From: Typha latifolia
Lineage: Eukaryota; Streptophyta; Magnoliopsida; Poales; Typhaceae
DNA length: 64,000 bases
Assembly: GCA_019914945.1 (NCBI GenBank)
Contig: CM034101.1
Coordinates: 14,519,188-14,583,187, forward strand
Direction of reading: 5' to 3'
Part shown: positions 11,148 through 21,906 of the stretch, piece by piece
Position numbering within the stretch: the stretch's first letter is position 1
Layout: each line of letters starts with the position of its first letter
Position numbers and translations under genes: made by a program
The notes under the pieces: generated by a model
Told to the model about the DNA's origin: nothing
Databases searched by the model: none
What the model saw: the letters and a program-made list of their open reading frames with translations, nothing else

Positions 11148-12092
11148 ATGCCGCCTCGCCGCTTCGCTTTCCGACGCACCGAAGATGCCGTCCACCCCGA
11201 CACCATGCGCGCCGCTCTCTCCGAGTTCATCGCCACCGCCATCTTTGTCTTCGCCGCTGAAGGATCCGTCCTCGCCCTCGGTACCTAAGCTACATGCAAG
11301 ATTCCTACTTGCATATCTATTTGTATATTCCCTACAAATTAATTAATTAAACAGTACATGCATGCATGCAGAAAAGCTCTATAAGGACACGTCCACCGCC
11401 GGTGGACTAGTGGTGGTGGCCTTGGCCCATGCTCTCGCCTTCTTCGTCGCGGTCGCCATCGCCATCAACATATCCGGCGGCCACGTCAACCCTGCTATCA
11501 CCTTTGGCGCGCTCGTCGGCGGCCGTATCTCCGTCATCCGCGCCATCTACTATTGGGCCGCTCAGCTTCTCGGCGCCATCGTCGCTACCCTCCTCCTAAG
11601 GCTAACAACCGGAGGCATGGTAATTAACCACTCTCCTTCTCCTCCAAGATCTTCAAATATACAAACTAAGTAACAATTATGTACCCTTTGTTTTTGAAAA
11701 CCACGCAGCGGCCGCCGGATTTCTCGCTGGCATCCGGGATCGGAGAGTGGCACGGCGTGTTGCTCGAGATCATCATGACGTTCGCTCTAATGTACACCTT
11801 CTACGCCACCGCGGTCGACCCGAAGCGAGGCCACATCGGCACGATCGCTCCCCTCGCCGTCGGTTTCATTGTCGGCGCCAACATCCTCGCCGGCGGCCCG
11901 TTCGATGGGGCGGCGATGAACCCGGCCCGGGCTTTTGGTCCGGCGCTGGTGGGGTGGCGGTGGAGGCACCACTGGATCTACTGGGTCGGCCCATTTGTGG
12001 GAGCTGGGCTTGCCGGGTTGGTCTACGAGTTCCTTCTGATCCCGGTGGAGACGCCGCTGGCTCATCAACCTTTGGCTCCTGAGGACTACTAA
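11148..12092 (+). CDS. TIP3: Tonoplast intrinsic protein, TIP3 (alpha-TIP) class aquaporin
   Basis: Three exons, 11148-11280, 11372-11619 and 11709-12092, give 254 residues. This is an MIP-family channel with six membrane helices and two NPA boxes: HVNPAITF in the first half (exon 2) and [12 protein letters not shown] in the second (exon 3). The predicted aromatic/arginine filter is His in helix 2 (LAHALAFF), Ile or Val in helix 5, Ala in loop E and Arg after the second NPA, which is the TIP3 pattern. The N-terminus ([19 protein letters not shown], then GSVLAL) is also of TIP3 type. TIP3 proteins move water, and probably small solutes, across the membrane of protein storage vacuoles in maturing and germinating seeds. 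The RY and ABRE motifs upstream fit seed-specific, ABA-dependent expression. The start is the first ATG after a leader of roughly 140 bases. Confidence 0.92.
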
Positions 12093-12569
12093 TTCAAAGC
12101 TTGTGAGATGTGGATCTTTGATGCGTGTTTGTTTTGTTGGGTTGGGTGTTTGGTTGTTTGTTTGTTTATTATAGTGGAGTTGTAGATTGGTAAAATAACT
12201 AAGTGTTTATCGATCGATCAGCATGCAACGGCGTCCTTGTACAGTGTGTTTTGGTTGAAGAAATTGGAGTCAATAATGGATGGATGATGTAACATGTTGC
12301 AGTAAATGTTATATGCATTGCATGACATTTGTGCTATTTTATACTCCACAAGCTCAACTGGAGCAGTTCTCTTTTCTTTTTTACGGATAGATATAGCAGA
12401 TGAGTTTAGTAATATTTTTTAAATTCAATTTTTTTTTTGTTATTAGTAATATTTAAAAGAGCAGATGTAAACTAACGAAGACAAGAGTGTTATATGCTCG
12501 TTAAATTTAAGTTTGAATTAAATGTTTGATAATCTACACTTAATAAAAAATTAAATTAAATATTTAACC

Positions 12570-12642
<73 letters not shown>

Positions 12643-13379
12643 ACCTTGTTTAGCAGATCGAGCAGGCATGTGTTCAACAAGCTGGCCTTAACTCAAAATT
12701 AATTTGGAACATGATCTAATTGATCAAGCTTCACTTATTCTAAATACTAGCTAAGCTTGAGTTGAGCTAGCTTTATTATTTAGACAACCCTATATTGATA
12801 ATAGCTCGGTCGACCCTTAATTTCGAGCCTAATTAAAATTATTTGATCAATAAATAATTTTAAAACAAATTTAAGCCGGTTCGAATTAAAGTAAGCTTAG
12901 AATAAAGTTTAATTTAAAAATATAAATTAATGTAATAAAAATTTAGAACTAAAATCTAAGTAAAATACATATTATAATAGTAAATATTATTCATATTATA
13001 TATATTTATATATATATATATAAATTATTTCCAGTTTTATTGAGCTTATTCGATCGAGCCGGTTTATAATTAAATTTGACTTGAAATTATTTTTTTGACT
13101 TGAAATTATTTTTGAGCCTATTTATGAAGCTCAATTCAACTTATTTCGAATTTAATTGACTATTATCGAGCCAATTTGTCATTTTAACAGCCCTAACGAT
13201 ATGCATTAGGCATTTATCCATATTTTTGATAGGCTCAGCCTATTATACGTGACCGCTTTATATCTCATGGGCTAATGTAGATTAAAATATTCTTAGCCCA
13301 ACCCAAGTAACTATTGGGCGGACCCACGAGTAGAGCCCAAAAGCCCGGCCCGTCCAATAAATTCTCTCCTGGAATTCTT
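12093..13379. other. Intergenic: TIP3 3' region, microsatellite, decayed TE-like AT-rich block
   Basis: 12093-12350 is the probable TIP3 3'UTR. A compound TA/GA microsatellite follows at 12571-12641. About 12660-13200 is AT-rich with scattered 'gagct(t/c)' and 'tcgagcc' words. It contains two copies, read on the minus strand, of a TAGGGYTGTYWAAA end-like motif (near 12796 and 13198), suggesting decayed non-autonomous TE copies. 13280-13360 is rich in GCCC words belonging to the U6 promoter. Confidence 0.45.
12571..12641. repeat. (TA)n(GA)n compound microsatellite
   Basis: About 20 bases of TA repeat run directly into about 50 bases of GA repeat, downstream of TIP3. Confidence 0.95.
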
Positions 13380-13423
13380 TAGTCCCATATCGACAATTCC
13401 TTTTACAATTATATGTTTATATA
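13332..13423 (+). promoter_or_regulatory. U6 Pol III promoter: MSP motifs, USE and TATA box
   Basis: GTCCCATATCG (13382-13392) matches the plant upstream sequence element RTCCCACATCG with one change. A TATA box (TTTATATA, 13416-13423) follows 23 bases after it. The short USE-TATA spacing is the plant signature for RNA polymerase III rather than Pol II snRNA genes. Upstream, AGCCCA, AGCCCG and GGCCCG (13334-13352) match the RGCCCR monocot-specific promoter element. Confidence 0.8.
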
Positions 13424-13445
13424 CATGGAGTGGCATCTACAACTT

Positions 13446-13465
13446 GTCCCTTCGGGGACATCCGA

Positions 13466-13497
<32 letters not shown>

Positions 13498-13547
13498 GGC
13501 CCCTGCGCAAGGATGACACGCACAAATCGAGAAATGGTCCAAATTTT
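13446..13547 (+). ncRNA. U6: U6 spliceosomal snRNA
   Basis: The sequence begins GTCCCTTCGGGGACATCC (5' stem-loop). It contains ACAGAGA (13480s), which pairs with the 5' splice site, the AGC triad (GATTAGCATGG) and the conserved GACACGCACAAATCGAGAAA 3' region. By eye it agrees with the plant U6 consensus over its whole 102 bases. It ends in a T run (13544-13551) that acts as the Pol III terminator. The complete USE/TATA promoter directly upstream argues for a functional gene rather than a retrocopy. Confidence 0.97.
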
Positions 13548-13551
13548 TTTT
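13544..13551 (+). terminator. Pol III T-run terminator of U6
   Basis: Eight T residues directly at the end of the U6 snRNA. Confidence 0.85.
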
Positions 13552-15324
13552 CCCATCCCCCGATTTCATCTTTTGCTTCGCCTTCCCTTCGATTAGGTCT
13601 TTCGCTTCACAGCCTTGTCTTAGATTTAGGGTCTTTGGCTCTCCTCAATTGGGGCTTTCCACCTTCTCTTCGCAAGTATTGCATCGTTCAGTTTACCGCT
13701 TCGCAGCCTTGAATGCAAGTATTTCATTCATACAGAGTACCACCTTCTTTTTCTCCATAATCTGCTGCCAATTGAGGCCATCCAGCTTTTTGTGTACTCT
13801 ATATTTTATAAGGTTCTTCTAGTTGATCATATGCTTGATATTGTTATGTAAAGCTCTCTTCAGGAAGCAATGTAGCTGAAATCTACTATAACCTTCCTTC
13901 TCATTAACCAGAATATCTTGAAGATCATTAATTAGTTGTGCTGTGTGTGACAGGATCTGCTTAGAATTTGAATCTGTTCCATCCACAAGAATAGACTATG
14001 CATGGCAAAGATCTCCATCGCCTGGGCATGTCTGGCGGATAATTTCACAGTCCAATCGGAACAATGTTGGGTAGATACTGAAAAATGATAAAGAACAACA
14101 TAAAGTGGAATAGTGGATCACAAGCTATATGATGGGGAATAAATATGCTGGAATGCTAGTTTATTTCATAAATCATGTTCATATTGTAAATTATTTAGAC
14201 TATTGTCTTTTTTTATCGTCTACGAATGTGGCTGGTGTTAATGCTGCGGCCAGTATCAAAGATCAAAGCCTTCACAAGATCCATGTATCAAAAGTTTATC
14301 ATTTGCAATAACTTTTTTTTTTGTGTGTGTGTGTGTGTGTGTGTGGATAAAGCTCATCATTTTATTACTTGGCAATGAAATAGAATGAGAAATTTGTTTA
14401 CTTCTTAATCTAAGAATGCGACTGATCTTAATGCTGTATAAGATATCAAATGCTCAGAAGGTGCAATTATGGATAGTTTGCCATGTGACTTATATGGAAG
14501 TAGAAATGGAGAGAGGAAGTACTATTGTTTGAATGACCTACCTCCTAAAGCCCTTTCAGCAGAGGTCTACATCCTTACTGTGGTCTTCTAAATATATTCT
14601 GTCTCTCGGTCTCCTGCTTCCACTAGCCTGGATCAATGTTAAGAGGTTGTAAATTTTGATTGAAGAAAGTATGAAACTTCTGTATCTCCTGGTGCCTTTC
14701 TGAATGACACCCTAACTTATTTATCATGTGGAAGGCTTAAATTCTGTTTATTTGAATGACACCCTAACCATTTGAGGTGAAATCTGACTGAGATATTGTG
14801 GTAGAGAAACAAGCAAGAATAAAGTGTTACATTAACATCCAATGTGTGTTTGCAAGATTATGCAAACCAATAGTTCCCCAGATTTAGCTAAAGAACTTGT
14901 GCTACTAGTTATTTGGTAATGGAAGGTCAGACATATATTGTTGACAAACTTATGTTGTTAACTGTAGATATTTGTAAACTCTCTATCTACATGTGATAAA
15001 TATAATTCAATACTACAACATTCTTCAATATTGTTTGTTTCTATGGTAAATTCCGTTAATGTTTAGAGCAAATCGGTCATATACAAGCCGCTAAAAAACA
15101 AGTAAGACCCAATAGTATTATCTAAAGGTTATTTTACCTTCTCCAGCAGAATGAGATCAAAATGAGTATGTTAACGAAAATACAACAGGAATAAGTCACA
15201 AATAGAATTATGGACCATGCGAAGAATTTATCTCAAATCAACTGCAGCTTCAAAACCTAAATCTGTTTAAAATCATTCTTTACAATTTAGCCAACCTTAA
15301 TACATACACACTTTCGGCTGTTAT
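13552..15324. other. Intergenic; no gene seen
   Basis: Moderately AT-rich sequence with a (TG)n run at 14332-14345. Open frames are short and show no family motif. The last few hundred bases are probably the 3'UTR of the DUF789 gene on the minus strand. Confidence 0.5.
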
Positions 15325-18300
15325 TCATCTGGAGTGACTCTTGAAATAGTTGAAGTCATGTTGTTCTACCCCAAGCTGCTTCAGCCAAGAGTCTGCAGAA
15401 TTAAAGAGAGAAGCAACCCTTTCATGGTCTCCAGTTTCAGTATTCATCCAAAGGCTCCCCTGCATTTTGTATGTCGCCAGACCAAATGGAGGAAGAGAGA
15501 CTCTTCTGCCCTTCAGCTGAGGTATCCTCCCATGTCTCCCATTGTTAGAATAAGATGAACTATTTGTCACATTACCAGGCATATAATCTGCAAGAACATA
15601 ATGCACATGATTACCGTCAACATTTGATGCTTTAATAAGTTAAGAAGCAATGCAAGCAGATCTGAGAATAATTATGATTTCAATCTTCCAACAAAATATT
15701 TGTGAGACATCCACAGAAGTTGAAGAAAATGGATCATTAGACAGTTTGGCTTCTGTTAGGAACATCTCTGACATAATTTAATTTCAAATAAAAAATTGAA
15801 GAGTGAATTTGCTTTTGGATGACATTTTTTACTTGGTCTAGATTATATTTATATGATGAAAATGGATAATAGTATAAGTCAAGCTCAAGACTCGAGTACT
15901 TTCCCATGCAATCGAGCAACTCAATCAAATAAATGTTGGCAGCTAAACTTCAATCTAGTACAATAGCAAGATTTCCATAATGCTTCTGCTTATGTTAAAG
16001 AGTGTTTAGTTAGAAAAGCCATATTTAAAGATTGCGCGGTGAACAAGTTTCTAAAGATAACATGAAAATAATGAAAGGACCAAAATAGGAAACTTAGATA
16101 AGTTACTTCTTAGGAAGACCGACAAAAGTTTAGCACACGTTACCGCATTCCATAAGACAAGAAAAACAAGTTGAATATTGTCGCTGAAGATCTGAGGATG
16201 TTTCTGCATGTCTAACTCCTACAACATCATAGGAGCATACCTTGAAAAGATGGGGAGATAGCATGGTAAGTAAGGAAGCATGCTGACAGCTCCTTCACAT
16301 TGCACCGGGCTGGAATATGATAGATAGGGTACCTAATGGACAAAATAGAAAAGAGTAGTTACAGAATCTAAAGAATGTTCACTCCAAGAGAACAATAAAA
16401 GAAGCAAGTAAATGAATAGAAACAGCAATCTTTGTTAAAGACCTTCTGAAATTTCTCGTAACATTAATAAGTAGGAAACTCAAATCCAATTTAAGCCTGG
16501 TTCTTGTTTGTCATTTTATGATCCAATGATTTCTCAGATCACGAATAACCAAGAATTCCCATATTTCAGTCATTAATTAAGAACGTTTACATTTTGTCAT
16601 CCATCTAATTTGTCGTTTTATGATCCAATGATCTCTCAAATCATGAAGAACGTGAATGATCACATTAATTGTCGTTCTCATTGTCGTTTTATGATTCAAT
16701 GTTTCTCAAATCATGAAGAACCCGACAATTCCCAGTTTCTGTCATCAATCTTGGAAGGATCAGATTTGCTTGATGTTCCGGTTTGTCGTTTATGATCCAA
16801 TAATTTCCCAAATCCAGGCACTGTTTTCTAATCGGCCACGTAGAGATTGGTCGATTACTCTGATCATTTCCTTTTCTGAACTGAAAAGGGATATAAGATG
16901 TAGACAAATTTAGCATACCAGGCAACTGACATCCAACTAGCAGGTGAAAGCTCCACACTAGTAAGAGAAGTCAATCCTGGAAATCCCTGGGATAGCTCAT
17001 ACACCTTAAAAACCCAAAAAACAGAATCAGAAAACAGCTCACAAATGCTTTCTCCTTGCAATCAGTTGAGCTAAAAGCGCACCTTGTTCAGAAGAGGTAC
17101 CCTTCCATGAGGAGGGCAGGTCTCAAAGAACTCAAAGGATAAGTGCCCAAGGTGTTCCCTACTCCCCTGAGAACCCTCTTGGTTATTGTCTGATTCCTCA
17201 GATGTGGAGCCCGACAGTGTAGACTGCTTCTCATGCTCATTGTGATCACTCCAGTCTTTTATCCTGCTATCTGCACCAGAGCTCCTGCACGAAGAACACA
17301 AAATTGTAGTAAACTTTAGTTCTCTTAGCTGAAGTTAAAAGATCATACTTCAAATATAAGGAACTGATCAACAACCTAGATACAGCAAAGGATTTGTTTG
17401 TATACAACTGGATGCCGGAAAGATATGGCACAAAGTATTGAACTACTGTCTCGCCGCTAGGAAAGAGAACATGAGAGCCAGCACCACAGGCACTCCATTC
17501 ATAGAATTGGTCCCAGAGGTTTCTGAGATTGAAGAACTCAACAGTATCCAATCCAGGTGGTCGCCAGAAAGTGTTGGATGCATGATAGAATGGCTGCACC
17601 AACAAGTAACACTTTATACTCTAGAATTTATAATAACCATCAGAGAATGGCATTTAAATTGAATTTGATTCAACCAACTTCTGCCAACGAATGTATAAAT
17701 TTTAAATAGGAGATTGGTGGAAAGGAGAAAGACAGCTACTCTTTCCAAAAGATCAATGAAGATCACAGGGGAACCCAAGAAAATACTGAACATGCAAGAA
17801 GGGAAAGTTACCATCTTTTTCTAAGTCTACACCTAACCATTGCAACCAATTACATTTTATGGTTTCCAAAAGAGGAAGATTATCTTCAAAGAGACAACAA
17901 TGTGAGTTTCCATCTACCAGCACAGGAAGGAAAATGCAAATGCAAGTGTGATATTACTGCAAAACACCCAATTCCCAACCATGTCCACCCATTAATCCTT
18001 CCATCTTTATCAATGTCCACTCCAAATATCCAACACATACACAGCAAAAAAAAAGAAAAGAAAAACAATGTATAGTAAGAAGGGAAAATAAAAATAAAAA
18101 TAAACTATGCGATGTGTATTCAAATGATTCAGAAGTAGATCTACCAAAGTGAAATAGAAAAAGAGAAGAAGAAGAAGAAAAGAATGATGATCAACTGCCG
18201 TATCAAAGAGAAAAGGAAAAGAAACACGAGGAGAACAAAAGAAGGAAAAGAGAGAAGGATTAAAAGAAAAAGAAAAAGAACAAGAACAACAACAAAAAAA

Positions 18301-18402
18301 GACGATGGCTTTGGGAAAGAAGAACACCTTTGGAATGATTTGAGTCACCACAGAGGGTGTGGTGCAGTCCAAGAAGCACTGTAGATTGGAGTGCAGAACC
18401 AT
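15325..18402 (-). CDS. DUF789 family protein
   Basis: Six exons on the minus strand: 18328-18402, 17376-17593, 17083-17284, 16919-17004, 16241-16332, 15325-15587. They give 936 nt and 311 residues, and all phases join. Family hallmarks in order: NLQCFLDCTTPSV at the N-terminus, LRNLWDQFYEWSACGAG and VVQYFVPYLSGIQLY (about residues 45-90), FEFFETCPPHGRVPL, then ELSPASWMSVAWYPIYHIPA and LTYHAISPSF. The C-terminus has LPPFGLATYKMQGSLW. The segment between about 95 and 140 is acidic and Ser-rich, probably disordered. DUF789 proteins are plant-specific and of unknown biochemical function. The start is the first ATG in frame before the conserved NLQ motif. The length is typical of the shorter family members. 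Confidence 0.92.
16506..16817 (+). repeat. Four dispersed copies of a ~38-bp unit in DUF789 intron 4
   Basis: The core TTGTCGTTTTATGATCCAAT followed by 'gatttctcaaatcatgaaga' occurs near 16507, 16609, 16680 and 16782, with small changes in each copy. Spacing is irregular (about 102, 72 and 102 bases). Each copy contains TGATCCAATGAT-like dyad words. All four lie inside the intron 16333-16918. Confidence 0.75.
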
Positions 18403-20039
18403 CTCTAATTCCTCCTAATATTCTCACTATCGCACTCCCCTCCCCGGCCCTTCAAAGATTCGAATATTCCAATCAAATGCTCTATCACTATCCTCTTCCC
18501 CACCACCTAAACCATCGTAAAAAACACTAAAGATCCAATCTTTTCCACCAAAACAAGCTAAATCAAGACGAAGAAGGCAAGAAGGAAATGGCTTCCGAGA
18601 ATAGGAAGAGCTTCTATCCACCCGAGAAGAACCTTCACGTGTAAGTGCGAGTCCAGCGGGTAGCTACTAAGAATAACGCTCGTCCTCTTTAATCCCCACC
18701 CCCAGCCACTCTGATTTCCTTCTAGATTCTTCCCCTTTCTAAGCTTTATAACGTACTAGGAGTGTCGAAGGAGGAGGGGAGGGGAGGGGAGGGGAGAATA
18801 AGGCGAGTGAATAGAGAGAGGAGACTAAGACGAGGGAGGCGAATAAATGCGTAGTGGAACAAGAGACTTTCGACTTCGAGCGGTCGTTTGCCGCGTGGTG
18901 TGAAACGGCTTTCTTCCGTTTTGTCGGACTTGCGATATGCCAACACTCACAGCTCGCTTTCGTTTCAGATTACTCTTTTTTCCCTCATTAAATACATTTT
19001 TACTTCCTCTTATAACTAGAGACGTTTTGACCAAACTGAAAAGTGCGAATTAATTAACATTTTACTTATAAGATAATTCACAGATAAATTTAATATTTTC
19101 ATATCAAATTAAATTTAATATTTTCACGAGGTTTCCAGTATACTAAGTTCATGCCTCAAGTAATTTCCTTTTGGTATTAATAAATTTTGATGATGATTGA
19201 TTAGTTTAAAACTTTTAAAAGTGAAACTATTAAAATTTTCGTCCAACAAATTATCAAAATACTTAATAAATTACTCTTTTTTCTCAATCAATTTATCTAA
19301 TAAATATTAATGAGCAATTTAATAATTTGGATGGGATTGTATTAAGCGAGAGGGAAACTCACTCTAACAGTATCACATTACTCAAAAAAAATATATAGAA
19401 ATTGGTATAAAAAATTTGCATTTAATCCCGTTTTTTTATAATCAATTTGGAATTGGGAGTCAACGAAGGGGTTGACGTGGTCCGAATTGGGTTGAATGGT
19501 TTTGGTCTCGGAGAGTTCGGCGAGTCGAAAGGAGGACGTTTTGACAGTCAAAAACCGGATAAATAGCATTTAATTGAGAGGATGGAACTTTAGTGCTGAA
19601 CAGTAGTGCTGGTGCAGCTCATCTTCATGTCGTTTAGTCCAATATATTGGGGGAAAGACAGCGAGTGTTAACTAAAAATCTTAGGATAAATTATAGTCCA
19701 CTATCTTGTAGTTAGGAGCAATTTTATACTTACTCTTCTCTATTTTAAATTGTATTAATTTCGCCCAAAACAGTAGTAAGCTCACGGAATTCTCCGCCCA
19801 CTGGATGGGTCCAAGAAGTGGTACGAAATCCAAATCTGGGAGCCTCAGGATCAGACTTCCATGTAGGCCTGGAAGAAGGAAGGGCCCATGAAGGAAGGGA
19901 CTCGAACCCTCGTCTACATCACGCCGTTGCCCTGGTGCACAACGACGACTTGTGGCTCTCACGACCGTTGATCTCCTCCATCAGTGCAGCCGCTTCCTCC
20001 GATCAAATGTTTCCTGTCGTCGGACCGATCCCTCAAGGC
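18403..20039. other. Intergenic: DUF789 5' region, G-rich run, possible SINE scrap
   Basis: 18403-18760 is the probable leader and promoter of the DUF789 gene. A GGGGA repeat lies at about 18768-18796. 19020-19700 is AT-rich without features. At 19865-19960, read on the minus strand, GGTTCGAGTCC matches a tRNA B box and an A-box-like stretch precedes it, suggesting a decayed tRNA-derived SINE. Confidence 0.4.
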
Positions 20040-20340
20040 TACCAGCTCCACCAGATGCTCCTCAAGTCCAGACTTCAACAATGCCCTCCTCTTGTTCAAC
20101 GAAATGCCCCAAAGAAACTGCTTCTCCTCTTGGAACACCCTTCTGGACGCGCGTCTCAGATCAGCTCTTATCAGGTTTTGGTGACCTTGAGAATTCTGGG
20201 CATTTGCTCGATAAGATGCTCGAAAAAGATGTTCTGCTGTTTCGCTTGCAAGATTGTTTCGGCATCCCGAGTTGTCTGGATGGTGCTCTGTTCTGCCGAT
20301 GATGTTGATTTAGCTAGAGTGCGACACTTATTTACAGGGT
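20040..20340 (+). pseudogene. PPR gene remnant
   Basis: Fragments in all three plus frames together recall a PLS-type pentatricopeptide protein: QLHQMLLKSR near 20045, FNEMPQRNCFSSWNTLLDA near 20090-20150, LLDKMLEKDV near 20205, and DVDLARVRHLFTG at the end near 20300. The frame changes several times within 300 bases and no long ORF survives, so this is a decayed fragment. The original PPR gene is not in the window. Confidence 0.6.
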
Positions 20341-21071
20341 GATGTTATTTACAGAGAAAAAATATATTATTTTAAGTTTGAAGAACGAGATATAATTTAA
20401 TAAAATTAGAAAGATAATTCAGACATTTTGATATCCACGGTGAGAAAAATTACTCCAAGAATTATTTTTTTTCTGATATCTTTTTCACCTTTTCCAGTAA
20501 TTTGGATAGAAAATATAACAGTTGTAATAATATAAATAATAATTTAAGAGGTAGTTTGATTTTAAGGATAAAAATATTTGGTAATTTATAATTTACCTAA
20601 AAAATATAAAGAAATAAAACATACAATCTCAATTCTAGAATCCCGCTTAGACATGATAATCGAGCGGGCCGGGCCGGGTTCGGACCGGGTTAGAATAGTC
20701 TAGCCCGTTACCGCACGTTGGGCCGTGAGAGATCGGGCCGGGCCAGCCCAACCCACCAATCACTCGGCCCAACCCATATTTCAGCTATTTTTAGAATTTT
20801 TACCAAATCAATTTCACACTATTCTATATTATAAAGAGATAAAATGATACCAAAAATAAATAAATAATTTGAAGGCTCATGCGGCAATTTGTAATTTACT
20901 AAAAAGAAAAGAAAAAGAAAAAGAAAAAGAAAGAAATAAAACATACAATCATTTCTAGAACCAGACCAGATAAGAAGCCAATTCGATTCAATCCACGAAC
21001 TCCGTTAGAATCTGCAGGGCTGAAGCAAAACTGACGCCTTTGCCAGAAAACCATCCTCTACCGGACGCGGC
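20341..21071. other. Intergenic with GGGCCGGG-rich insert flanked by direct repeats
   Basis: AT-rich sequence interrupted at 20660-20780 by a GC-rich block of repeated GGGCCGGG, TTCGGACC and GCCC words, as found in some plant hAT-like ends. An AAAGAAATAAAACATACAATC word occurs on both sides (20609-20629 and 20930-20950) inside longer similar stretches, a direct duplication of about 60 bases flanking the block. No gene is seen before the UPF0426 start. Confidence 0.45.
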
Positions 21072-21906
21072 ATGGCTCTCCTCCTCACCTCAGTCACTCC
21101 TATCACGGTGAGAGTTCTCCTACTTCGGATTCCTTTTTTTTTTTTCTTTACAATTTTTCTCCTATTTATTCCACGGCATTTGACCCCAAATAAGGCGAAA
21201 AGATCCCTTCTTTTCCAGTGGGTGAAAAGTAGGAGGAATATGGATGGGTTTATTGGAAGAAGAAGAAGAACAAGAAGCCGAGTAGGAACTCCTGCTGGGA
21301 GAATCCAAGCCTTCTTTAACCCCTTCGAAGACCAACCACCCATCGTCAAAGATGCCCTCAAGGTAAAACATGTGCCTTTTCTTTGTTACACTTTATTTCT
21401 AAACCTCCAGTTCTTAGATTCCATTGGTTAGATTTGGATTGGCTTCTATAAGCACTTGAGGAGCTCGGGTTATTTGTGAAACGGGATTTAAACTTTATTC
21501 TAGTAATTATTCTCCTATAATTACCCAAAAAATGAGGCTGAATGATAGTCAATTCAATCAGTAGTAGGAGTTCGGTTTAACTGAGTTGTTTGGAATTAAA
21601 ACCAATTCCATGAATCAAATTGATCTATATTTGGATCCAAAGGGTAGAAAATGAGGGGTAAAGTGCTAAGATGCAAGAATTTGTATGATCAAAATAACCT
21701 TTGTTCACCTTTCTTAGGAGCCTGTCGCATTCATGGGCGGTGTTTTTGCTGGTCTCTTGAGGCTTGATTTGAATGAGGATCCCCTCAAGGAGTGGGTCTC
21801 AAGGACAGTGGAAGCCTCCGGAATTGCCAAGGAGGGGCAGATTAGTGATGGGGAATCAGAGCAGGAAGGTGAAGGTGATGCGCCTCAGCAAATCGAGATT
21901 GAATGA
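21072..21906 (+). CDS. UPF0426-type chloroplast protein (At1g28150-like)
   Basis: Three exons, 21072-21107, 21219-21362 and 21718-21906, all in phase 0, give 122 residues. The N-terminus (MALLLTSVTPIT, then a basic stretch with RRRRTRSR) resembles a chloroplast transit peptide. The conserved core is FFNPFEDQPPIVKDALK followed by EPVAFMGGVFAGLLRLDLN and DPLKEWVSRTVEASGI. The C-terminus is acidic (Glu- and Gln-rich). The core matches my recollection of Arabidopsis At1g28150 (UPF0426, chloroplastic, about 120 residues). Biochemical function is unknown. The first exon is very short, but both splice sites are good and the phase is kept. Confidence 0.8.

Noticed and set aside
11562..12068. Alternative ORFs over TIP3 exon 3 on both strands
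   Set aside because: GC-rich shadows. Only the frame with [10 protein letters not shown] encodes the aquaporin.
18010..18402. 130-codon minus-strand ORF with Phe/Ser-rich tail
   Set aside because: Only the first 25 codons (to 18328) are DUF789 exon 1. The rest is pyrimidine-rich intron translated past a good GT donor.
19818..20342. 174-codon plus-strand ORF starting before the PPR remnant
   Set aside because: It crosses a SINE-like stretch and then reads the PPR remnant partly in the wrong frame. It is a chance ORF.
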